Below, in pieces: positions 43,610 to 53,785 of a stretch of DNA of 64,000 nt (positions within the stretch are counted from its first letter, which is position 1; each line of letters starts with the position of its first letter). Both the position numbers and the translations under genes were made by a program. Under the pieces are notes generated by a model that saw nothing but the letters and a program-made list of their open reading frames with translations, was not told the origin of the DNA and did not search any database. The DNA is from Embiotoca jacksoni (Eukaryota > Chordata > Actinopteri > Embiotocidae). The DNA lies in contig JAKOON010000059.1 of the NCBI GenBank assembly GCA_022577435.1, positions 1,191,571 to 1,255,570 on the forward strand. Reading direction: 5' to 3'.

Positions 43610-44362
43610 ACAGTTGAAACAAGACAATGAAGTACGAGGAAAAAAGTTGGGACGCTGTGAAAATGCAAATAAAAACAATGCAATGATTTGCAAACCACAA
43701 GAACCCTTATTTAAATGAAAATAGACCAAAGACAACATGTTGAAATCGATAAATTTAATTGTTTTATGAAAAATATGTGCTTATTTTGAATTTGATGCCA
43801 GCAACACATCTCAAAACAAGTTGGGAGAGGGTCAACAAAAGACCAGTAGAGATCAGCAACATGATTGGGTATAAAAAGATGATTTCAGAGAGGCAGAGTC
43901 TCTCAGCAGTGAAGATGGGAAGAGGTTCACCACTCTGAAAGACTGTGTTGGAAAATAGTTCAACAATCTAAGAATAATGTTCCTCAACGTAAAACTACAA
44001 AGAATTAGTGGATTTCATCGTCTACGGTTCATAATATCATTAAAAGATTCAGAGAATCTGGAGAAATCTCTGAACACAAGGGACAAGGCTGGAAACCAAT
44101 ATTGGATGGTGGTGATCTTCGGGCCCTCAGGCAGCACTGCATTAAAAACACACTATTCTGGAGTGGAAATCACTGCATGGGCTCAGGAACACTTGTGAAA
44201 ACCATCGTCTGTGAACACAGTTCATCGCTGCGTCCACAAATGATGTTAAAACTCTCCAAAGAAGAAACCAGATAGAAACATGATCCAGAAACACCGCCGC
44301 CTTCTCTGGACCGAGATCATTGAAGATGGACTGAGGTGAAGTGGACAACTGTCCTGAGGTCT
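43610..44362 (+). mobile_element. Degenerate Tc1-like element (family X copy 3), truncated
   Basis: Begins AAAGTTGGGACGCTGTGAAA and runs through the helix-turn-helix coding part (VKLQRISGFHRLRFIISL) to GTCCTGAGGTCT, where similarity ends. Nearly identical to copies at 10159-10540 (+) and 17925-18302 (-) over the shared part. Confidence 0.82.
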
Positions 44363-44504
44363 TTAAAATGCATCAAATTAAACGCAAATAGAGTTAAAAT
44401 ATAAAATAAGCAACATGCATTTTAAAGGCAATGTAGTTCAAGTACCAGAGAGAGCTTCAAGAGTAACTAGTTAAAGGCTAAAGTAAAAAGATATGTTTTG
44501 AACA

Positions 44505-44650
44505 TTGGTTTGTGAACGTTATGAATCCTCCAGTTCAGATTCTGTCCGTCACCATCTTTGTTAGTTCGGAGCGGTTCGGAGCAGGAAGTGACCATATTTG
44601 GACGAGCTGGGGGAGGAGCCAGCGGTGGATCTGACCGATCTGATCGGAAA
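44505..44650 (+). mobile_element. Half copy of the palindromic MITE
   Basis: GTGAACGTTATGAATCCTCC, TCCGTCACCATCTTTGTTAG and GGAGCAGGAAGTGACCATAT correspond to the element at 24520-25372. The second arm is missing. Confidence 0.75.
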
Positions 44651-44684
44651 CCTGACGATACTACGTCCCGCCCACCGATAGCTG

Positions 44685-44995
44685 TAACCTGACTGCACCA
44701 CAGGCCTGTCAATCAAACAGACACGCCCCCAAAAACAGGTCTTCTTGAATCTTCTTTTCTAATGAATGAGGGATTATTTTCAGATGGACCTCCAGAAAAC
44801 TAATAAGAAGGAGTGACTTTAGCTAACAACACCGAGATAACTGATGGACACATTTTATTCACTTTGGATTTGATGAGAGAAGTTGAATGGGAGTCTATGG
44901 AGCCGGAGGCTTTTCGGAACCGACCTCTAGTGGCACTCGCTGGTATTACAGCTGAAGACACTTCTGGATCAGAACCATTTTACAGACCTACGAAC
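44685..44995 (+). repeat. Dispersed repeat Y, second copy
   Basis: Reverse complement of 13425-13775 in the abcg1 intron, with few differences. Includes TGCACCACAGGCCTGTCAAT and CTAGTGGCACTCGCTGGTAT. The open frame across it (TLANNTEITDGHILF) is present in both copies but resembles no protein I know. Confidence 0.8.
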
Positions 44996-47239
44996 ACTTT
45001 TATAAACAGTTTGTCTCCCATTGAAAAAACACCAAGTTCTCTCCTGAAATACAAAGTCAGTAAATGTTTCCATCAGTGTCATTAGATAAAGTCTTTCTGA
45101 TCAGGGTTCTGGTCCTTCTGGAAATGATTCATATGGACGGAGGGAGGTATGCTATCAGGCAGGCGCGCCATCAGGTGGACAAGACTGATACTACAGCAGC
45201 CTAAGTCAAAATAGAAATAGGGGAGGTGGTTCTTTAAGGCTGGCAGGTTACTGCTGACAGTTCAGAGGTCGGTTCTGTCCCAGCAGGTACGAGGGTTTGA
45301 CCGTGTAGCGCTGCACATGACCGGGTACAGCCCGGTGGACGAGGCGTGTCCGGCTGTCAGACGGGCAGTTAACAGACCATCATCTGCTCCAGAGGCTCCA
45401 CTGCATGAAAGATACCAACACTCCAATACCACCTGGCTCCCTGGTCCAAGGCAGGCAGCGAGGCTCGGTTCAGTAGATACGAGGATGGATCAGCAAGATC
45501 CAAGTCTGCTTATGTTGCGCGTGAAAAGCTTGCACATAATTTTGCATAAAAAAACAAGCTAAACTTAAGTTATCAACCTGCAAACAAAGATAACAAACAC
45601 ATAATTTAGCAAATCGTCGCTTCATCGCCGTAGACTTTCTGAAACATTTCAGTTTGACACACATAAAACAGCCATGATTCTGTCATGGAAATCACTGCTT
45701 GGGCTCAGGAACACTCGGCTGTAAATGACAATAAACGTCCTGTTTTGCGTTCACGTGACTTCCTGGTCGGTACCGAGGGAATCCGCAGAGGTTAGGACTC
45801 ACAGGAAACCTATTAAAGTGCTGAGTCAGAGGTTCAGCGGGGACAAATGGAGGATCGGCTGCAGACAAAGATGACGAACTCTCCAGCAGCTCTTCGTGTT
45901 GAACTCCTGAGATTGGATCTTCTTGGACTTCTGGGTACCAGTTAAAATACGTCTTGGACCTGCTGATGTTTTCAGTGTTTCTGTGAAGTTTGATTACCGA
46001 CATGTTTCCCGATGTTGGTTTATTTTTTCTGCCTTTGCAGATATTTCATTTTAAATCCTGCAGATACAAGATTTCCTCCCTGTTGATTTATTTGCTGTTT
46101 TCGGTGCCTTTTTTCATTTCTCTCTTCCAGATTCTCGACTTCGGCTCTTTGTGGAAATGTGCTTATGAATCTGATTTGTTGCTTCTTCCTCTATTGATCT
46201 CGGCTGTTGAGCTTTTTCGAAGTTCCGGTGAAGCCGTAGTGACGAACCAACACGTTAAACGTGTTTTCGGTCAGTGTGTTTTCTGAAGGAAACAGATGTG
46301 TGAAACATCGTCTGTTTCAGACGGGTAGACGGAGCTGAGGAGGAATTATCAGGACTCACAATGCGACTTATAACGAGACAGTTTCAGGCTGGTTGTTTCA
46401 ATGAGACGACAGTACGGCAAAGAAATTAAAGGAGGAAGATCTTTTGGGGGATATTTAGCATTTTGAAGATAAAGTAAAAATGTTGAGCATCGGCTGAAGC
46501 GTGTTCGGACCTGTCCTCTTTGTGTTGCTGCAGGTGTTTCCATGGAAACGCTCACATCTGTCCATCTCCATCGGTTTCAGTCACTTCCTCTGAGTTTCTG
46601 TTTTTTTCTCCAGACGACATGAAACTTTTTTACCAAACTGTGTTTCTGTGATAAAAGAGAGCGAATTTACTTTATTTTCTTTTTTTAATTAAAAATGATT
46701 CCGAAGAACAACAACACGAGTTCATCTTGTAAAATCAGATGCACAAAGGAAGTTTGATTTATCCTCGAAATTTAAAATCAACATGATTCTCGACATTTCA
46801 AATTTTTTTCTCAAGAGCAAAACTTTTCTTCAGTTAAATTAGTCGTTCAATTCAGTTCAAATAAATTAAAATTCACATATAAATGAAGAAAATGAATTCT
46901 ATATGAAACTCTTTGTTGTCTTTGTTTCTCCGTATGTTTATAAATTGTTTCTACGTCTGCTTCTTCTTCAGTTTAATGTTCAGATCACCTCAAAGATGAG
47001 AAAAATGTGTTTCCTACTGAATATTAAAATCCTCTCAGAGATGAATTAGATGTAGTTGTTGGGTGGTTTACTCGAATAATTAACAATAATAATCAGCTCC
47101 AGTTGTTTGATTTGTTTTGATGTTTATAAGATAATTATTTCAATCCAAAAACGGGAATCTGAAAGAAAAGTAGTTTGTATTTGGCTGGAAGTTGATTTTA
47201 TTTTGTCTGTTTTCAGGCTGACTTGAAGATAAAAGCGAA
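44996..47239. other. Intergenic, nothing firmly recognised
   Basis: Unique, AT-rich sequence. A ~30-bp piece at 45687-45717 (GGAAATCACTGCTTGGGCTC) is a remnant of the family X Tc1-like element. A splice-acceptor-like TTGTCTGTTTTCAG ends at 47216, just before OR7. Confidence 0.5.
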
Positions 47240-48172
47240 ATGATGGAGAACGCCTCGTCACACGACCGCTTCATCCTGGACGGCTTCGCCGAGCTCGGCG
47301 CTCTCCGTCCCGTCCTCTTCCTCCCGTTCTCCGTCATGTTCTTCGTGTCTCTGTCGGCCAACTCGCTGCTGCTGTACGTGGTCGTCTCCCAGAGGAGCCT
47401 CCACTCGCCCATGTGCGTCCTTATCGCCGGCATGGCGTGCGTGGACCTGAGCCTGCCGCTGTTCTTCGTGCCCAACATGCTGCTGAGCTTCCTGTCGGGC
47501 TGGCGGGGGATCTCTCTGATTGGCTGCCTGCTCCAGATGTTCGTGGTTCACCTGCTGGGAGCGTTTCAGTCCACGCTGCTGGTCTGGATGGCTCTGGACC
47601 GATACTTCGCCATCTGCACGCCGCTCTACTACCATGAGAGCATGGCGCCGCCGGGGTTCCTGACGTTCGTGGTCCCTCTGCTGGTCAGGAACGTGCTGCT
47701 GGTCGCCGTGGTGACGGCGCTCGCAGGAAACCTGTCGTTCTGCGTCGGGAACGTGATCGAACACTGTTTCTGTGAGCACATGGCGCTGGTGGAGCTCGCC
47801 TGCGGGAGCACCGCCGTCAACAACCTGGCGGGGCTGCTGAGCGTCTTCCTCATCCCGGTCGCCGACTTCGTCTTCATCACGGTCTCGTACGTCGTCATCT
47901 TCAGCTCCGTGCTGCGTTCGGGGAAGTCGGGACTCCGAGCGCTTCACACCTGCGTCACCCACATCGTGGTGATGACAGTCAGCCTGATCATCGTACTCGT
48001 CACCTTCCTGTCATATCGGATCAGAAACCGCCTCCCCGCCGCCGCCCGGGTCTTCTTCAGCACCATGTACCTGTTCTTCCCGAGCTGCTTCAACCCGATC
48101 ATCTACGGCATCAGAACCACCGAGATCCGGCAGCACATCCTGAGGACGCTGACGGGCCGTCGCTCCGTCTGA
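47240..48172 (+). CDS. OR7: class I odorant receptor, OR51/52-like
   Basis: 310 residues, single exon, open, GC-rich. NAS glycosylation site at 4-6, TM2 start LHSPMCVLIAGMACVDLSLP, TM3 end MALDRYFAICTPLYYHESM (from 117), extracellular loop 2 HCFCEHMALVELACGSTAVN, TM6 LHTCVTHIVVM, and TM7 CFNPIIYGIRTTEIR. The MALDRY and HxxCEHMALVxLACG motifs place it with class I receptors related to tetrapod OR51/52, distinct from OR1-OR6. A 3' splice site 23 bp upstream fits a leader exon. The first of two Mets is used. Confidence 0.94.
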   Translation: MMENASSHDRFILDGFAELGALRPVLFLPFSVMFFVSLSANSLLLYVVVSQRSLHSPMCVLIAGMACVDLSLPLFFVPNMLLSFLSGWRGISLIGCLLQMFVVHLLGAFQSTLLVWMALDRYFAICTPLYYHESMAPPGFLTFVVPLLVRNVLLVAVVTALAGNLSFCVGNVIEHCFCEHMALVELACGSTAVNNLAGLLSVFLIPVADFVFITVSYVVIFSSVLRSGKSGLRALHTCVTHIVVMTVSLIIVLVTFLSYRIRNRLPAAARVFFSTMYLFFPSCFNPIIYGIRTTEIRQHILRTLTGRRSV

Positions 48173-49992
48173 ACGCTGCACAGTTCTTCAGAAAAACACG
48201 TTTTGGGCCCTCGCACACCGCCGCCTGTCGGGGGGGCAGCGGGTCGGCCGCGTACGTTGATTTTTCAGCGTGCTAGTTTGTTGACGTTGTGTTGTGAGTG
48301 ATGGCGGTCATGACATCACTTCCTGTGTCCAACAAGTGCCGCTGTGTGTAGCATCATTCAAGTCTTCAGGCCTTTTCTTGCTCAATTTGAGGCGCATCTC
48401 TTCAAGCTGCGACATGAAACATTTAACTTCCTGTTGCCAGTAGGTGGCGCCACGACCGCGACCAACAATTAAAATGTAAACACGTAAAGTTTGGGGAACA
48501 TCGGAAGATGAACGTCAAAGTTACAGAAACTTAAAGTCACAGCGTGAGACGGAAACAAAATATTTTCTTAACTTACGTAACTTTTCGGAACAAATTTAAA
48601 GTCGTCCGATGGATGAGTTCTGTGGGAGGAGCTTGTTCAAATCACAATAGATGAACAGTAAAATCAAATATAGTTTTACCATTCACATTCAAACCTGTTA
48701 GAGCTGCATGTAAAGTTTATGTGTACATAAACACATTATATTTTTAAATGTATTTTGTTTTTTATTATTCACTGCTTGTTTGTGAAACCAGATATTGGAC
48801 CACATTATTGATGTGTAGATGTTTGTCCATGAATATACATGTAAACACATGGAGGGAACAAAACGACTGTAAAAAGTCAATAAAGTACAAATAACATGAA
48901 TATTAAAGATAACTCGTTGGTTCAGCATTAAATCAGCGTGTTGCTGCTCTGCCTGTTAAAAGATTTTCATTTCCACTCAAATAAAATCTTTTTAAGGTCA
49001 TGATGTGTCATAACCGTTTGATTTACTGTTTTTTAAAAAAAATTTTTTTTAAAAGAAGTGGGTTATTGTCCAAACTAAATAAACAATAATCATAAATATA
49101 TGTAACTGTGACATGAAAGGAGAAGAAACTGAACAAATATTCCTGCAAAACACTAAAACAATGTCAGCACAATAGTATTAAAATAAATTATCCAATTTAA
49201 AATACATTTCTCCGTAATGAATCAAACAGTTTGTAGTTTCCAAGGCAACAGAAAGCTGCTCCTGTCTTTCATTTAAAAAACTAAAAGCATCATACAGGCA
49301 TCTTATAACACCTGATAATTTAAACACTTAATATTATAAAGTGTTTTTGAAGCCTTCAGCAGACTGAAGGAGCATCAACGGCCGTGAACCAGCAGGTGTG
49401 TTTGTCCACCACCAGGTGGCAGTATGATGCTTTATATCTCCTCATAAACTCATGTAATAACAGGAGTTCTCAGAAGCATCTATCTTTATCTGTGATTTAT
49501 CATCGAATATGTTCAGGTTTATTGTTATTCAGTTTCATCCGATTTAAACATAAAAAAAGAATAAATCTGTAAAAGAATAAGGAAATGAATGTGGAAATAT
49601 AAAGGGGAATGAATACATTTAAAAAATGTGGAAATATAAAGACAAATAATAAAGTTTAAAATTGTATTGATTTTGCTCATGTGTCGTTTCTTTTCTTTTC
49701 AGGTCACTTATATTATATTTAATATTATTATTATAATATTTATATAAATACTATATATAAATATATAATATTTTATATATATTATATATATATAAATTAT
49801 TTATTATATATATTTATTATTATTATTACTTATTTAGTTTAAACAACGCGAACTGGAACTGCAGCAGAAACACATTAAACGTTTTTCATTTATCACCATG
49901 TAAATGTTTGATGTTAAAGACGTTAAACTTTGGATTGAACTTACTAAAATATTAAATTATATATTATATTATTATATCATAAAATATAATAT
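48173..49992. other. Intergenic, AT-rich, nothing recognised
   Basis: Contains a strongly AT-rich palindromic stretch (about 49705-49835, TATATA-type). No gene or mobile element identified. Confidence 0.5.
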
Positions 49993-52713
49993 GTTGTCCG
50001 GGGCATCAGCCCCTGGTAGGGTTTCCAAAGGCAAACTGGTCCCAGGTGAGAGCCTAGACAAAGAGCGGCTCACAAAGACCCCGATGAACAGCAGCCCACA
50101 GACTGAAGCCACCTCACCTTGATCAGGGAAACTGGGGCACCCTCCCGGAGCCAGAGCCAGACCCAGGAGAGGAGCTCGCCGGCGAGCGTCTGGTGGCCGG
50201 GCCTTCGCCGATGGGGCCCGGTCGGGCCCAGCCCGAAGAAACATCATGGAGCAGCCACCCTGTGGACCCACCACCCGCAGGGACAAGCATCGGGGTCGGG
50301 TGCAATGCATACCGGGCGGCAGGCAGATCGCCGGCAGCATAGACTAGCTCTAAGGACGTGGAACGTCACCTCGCTAGCGGGGAAAGAGCCGGAGCTGGTG
50401 CAGGAGGTGGAGTGGTACCAGCTAGATATAGTTGGGCTCACCTCCATGCACAGAACTGGTTCTGGAACCAAGCTCCTGGAGAACGGCTGGACTCTATCCT
50501 TTTCTGGAGTTGCCCAAGGTGAGAGGCGCCGGGCGGGAGGGGAGGCTCACGAGCCCCCGGCTGAGCGCCGACGTGTTGGAGTTCTCCCCGGAGAACGAGA
50601 GGGTCGCCTCCATGCGCCTGCAGGTTGCAGGGAGGAAGACTCTGACTATTGTTAGAACCTGTCCGGGAGGTCTTCAACTCTCACCTCCGTAAGAGCTTCT
50701 CACGCATCCCGACCGTTGGGGGCATTGAGTCCGAGCGGACTGTGTTCAAAGCCTCTATTGTGGACGCGGCCGCTAAGAGTTGTGGTCGGAAGGTCATCGG
50801 TGCCTGTCGCGGCGGCAACCCGAAAACCTGGTGGTGGACACCGGGGTGAGGGAAGCTGTCAAGCTGAAAAAGGAGGCCTTTTGGGCCTGGTTGGCTCAGG
50901 GGTCTCCGGAAGCAGCTGACAGGTACCGGCAGGCCAGAAGGGCTGCAGCTACGGTGGTCGCGGATGCTTAAACTTGGGCATGGGAGGAGTTCGGGGAGGC
51001 CATGGAGAAGGACTTTTGGTTGGCCTCAAGGAAGTTCTGGCAAACCATCCGACGACTCAGGAAGTGAAAGCAGGGACTGCCCCAAGCTGTTCTCAGCGGA
51101 GGGTGGGGGTGGGGGTGGGGGAGGTGGAAAGAGCACCTTGAGGAACTCCTAAACCTGACCAGCATGCCCTCTGGAGAGGAGGCAGCGTCTGAAGGCTTGG
51201 GAGGGGTCGCACCCATATCCCTAGCAGAGGCCTCTGCCGGGGGTGGATGAGATCCGCCCTGAGATGCTGAAGGCGCTGGACATTGCTGGGCTGTTTTGGC
51301 TGACACGCCTCTTCAATGTCGCACGGGGGTCGGGATCAGTACCGTTGGATTGGCAGACCAGGGTGGTGGTTCTCATTTTCAAAAAGTGGGACCGGAGAGT
51401 TGCTCCAACTATCGGGGTATCACACTACTCAGCCTCCCAGGCAAAGCTTATGCCAGGGTCCTGGAAAAAACTCCGACCATTTGTCGAACCTCAGATTCAA
51501 GAGGAGCAGTGTGGATTCCGTCCTCGTCGTGGAACAGTGGACCAGATCTTTACCCTCGCAGGACTACTGGAGGGTCCTGGGAGTTTAACCATCCAGTCTA
51601 CATGTGCTTTGTGGACTTGGAGAAGGCTTTCGACCGGGTCCCCCGGGGTTTTTGTGGGGGGTGCTGCGGGAGTACGGGGTGCCGGACCCGTTGCAAAGGG
51701 CCATCCGGGCTCTGTACAACTGCAGTAGGAGCTGTGTTCGTATTCTCGGCAAGTCAGACTCGTTTCCGGTGGGCGTGGCCTCTGGTGGGTGTTGGCCTCC
51801 ACCAGGGCTGTCCTTTGTCACCGATCCTGTTTGTGACCTTCATGGACAGGATATCTAGGCACAGCCAGGGGGAGGAGCACATCGGGTTCGGGGGTCTCCG
51901 GATCACATCTCTGCTGTTTGCAGATGATGTCGTCCTGTTGGCCTCTTCGGACCTCCAGCACTCACTGGGGCGGTTTGCAGCCGAGTGTGAAGTGGCGGGG
52001 ACGAGGGTTAGTACCTCCAAATCTGAGGCCATGGTTCTCTGCAGGAAACCGGTGGATTGATCCCTCCAGGTGGGGACGGAGCTCCTGCCTCAAGTGAAGG
52101 AGTTGAAGTATCTCGGGGTCTTGTTAATGAGTGAGGAGAGGATGGAGGATGGAGGATGGAGCGGGAGATCGACTGCCGGATTGGTGCGGCTGCAGCAGTA
52201 CAACAGGCGCTGCACCGGACCGTGTTGGTGAAGAAGAACCGGGGCGGAAGGCGAAGCTCTCAGTTTACCGGGCGATCTATGTTCCGACCCTCACCGATGG
52301 TTAGAGCTCTGGGTCGTGACCAAAAGAACGAGGTCGCGGCTACAAGCGGCCGAAATGAGTTTCCTCCGTAGGAGGCCGGGCTCAGCCTTAGAGATCGGGG
52401 GAGGAGCTCGGACATCAGGAGGGAACTTGGAGTTGAGGCGTTACTCCTTCACCTCGAAAGGAGTCAGCTGAGGTGGTTCAGCATCTGATCAGGATCCTCC
52501 TGGACGCCTCCTACTGGAGGTTTTCCGGGCACGGCCAACTGGCAGGAGACCTCTGGGAAGACCCAGAACATCTGGAGGATCATATCTCCCGCTGGCCTGG
52601 AAACGCCTTGGGATCCTCCAGGATGAGCTTGCGGGGGAGAGGGAAGTCTGGGTCAACTTGCTTGGCCTGCTGCCACCGCGACCCGACCCGGATAAGTGGA
52701 AGATGATGGATGG
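49993..52713 (+). mobile_element. Rex3-like LINE (RTE clade), internally deleted and frameshifted
   Basis: Retrotransposon recognised from its start GGGGCATCAGCCCC and endonuclease residues WNVTSLAGKEPELVQEVEWY (50355 on), then LDIVGLTSMHRTGSGTKLLE. At about 50655 the sequence jumps to EPVREVFNSHLR, so most of the endonuclease is missing. The reverse transcriptase remains: VDEIRPEMLKALDI, SNYRGITLLSLPGKAYARVL, motif A CFVDLEKAFDRVPRG, LHQGCPLSPILFVTFMDRIS and LLFADDVVLLASS, spread over several frames. It ends GGAAGATGATGGATGG, the Rex3-type GATG tail. Flanking ATAATAT at 49986-49992 and 52714-52720 is a probable target duplication. Inactive. Confidence 0.88.
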
Positions 52714-52720
52714 ATAATAT

Positions 52721-53430
52721 ATTTCATAAAACTCTTGTCATGCCTGTTCAGACGCATATGATCAATTACAACAAAACAGCCACAGTTACAACAAAAAAAT
52801 GATTTAACAAGTAACTCTGAACATCTATTTGTTTGATGTTTTTTTTTTAAAGTTTTACCAACCGTAGCTAAAATGTGATGATGACACAGACACGGAGACA
52901 GAAATGTAAAATCTGATCGGCCTTCGACCGACTGACCGACAACATCCTGGATCCTCTTAAGAACATCAACTCACCTGGAAGATTCTCTGTAATGCACATC
53001 GAGAGGACGTAGACTTCATCAGAGATAATCTAAAGTTCATAAAAAAACAGAAACGCAGTTTAAAGTGTCCACAGCATCATCAGTGGAACCTGCTGTGGTC
53101 CAGAACAGACCGGCTGGCTGCCACGGCTGTCCAATGTTTGTCTAGAAGCCTGAAACTGGGTTCCTAACAGTCCAAAACCGGGTCAAAACTAGTCCAAAAC
53201 CGGGTCAAAACCAGGTCAAAACTAGTCCAAAACCAGGTCCAAAATGACACAACTAGAACCCCCCAGCCGTCCCCCTCCATGTCTGTTCAGACTCATAGAA
53301 TACATGTAGTGAAGAAGCTGATGTTCAGGACCGGTCGACAGTTAGCGGAAATATTTAGTTGCAGTTATTTCTGCACGAGGAGGTCGAAGCAGATGTTCAT
53401 AGCAAAGGTTCACATACAGCTGGTAGATAT
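52721..53430. other. Intergenic, with a small tandem repeat
   Basis: Mostly unique. At 53165-53240 a ~22-bp unit (AGTCCAAAACCGGGTCAAAA) is repeated about three and a half times. Confidence 0.55.
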
Positions 53431-53431
53431 C

Positions 53432-53785
53432 CATCCATCCATTATCTACACCCACTTTATCCTGAACAGGGTCACGGGGGGCGGAGCCTATCCCAGCTCA
53501 CTTTGGGCAAAGGTGGGGTTCACCTGGACAGATCACCAGTCCATCACAGGACATAGAGACAGACGGAAACAAAGGCCGTTTACGCTCTCCTTTACACCTC
53601 AGGGACATTTGTAGAACCACCAGTTAACCTGAGGTTCATGTTTCTGGATGGTGGGAGGAAGCTGGAGAACCGAGAGAACCCACGCAGGCACACGGAGAAC
53701 CTGCAGACTCACACAGGAAGGCCCGGATTCAAACCCAGAACCTTTTTGCTGTGAGGCGACAATGCTAACCACTGCACCGCTGTGC
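53432..53785 (+). repeat. Dispersed teleost repeat (GGGTCACGGGGGGCGGAGCC type)
   Basis: Starts ATCCATCCATCCATTATCTA, then GGCGGAGCCTATCCCAGCTC, TGGGAGGAAGCTGGAGAACC and AACCCACGCAGGCACACGGA, and ends at GCTAACCACTGCACCGCTGT. This is a very common interspersed repeat in ray-finned fish genomes. A diverged partial copy lies at 59025-59150. I am not sure of its class. Confidence 0.75.
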
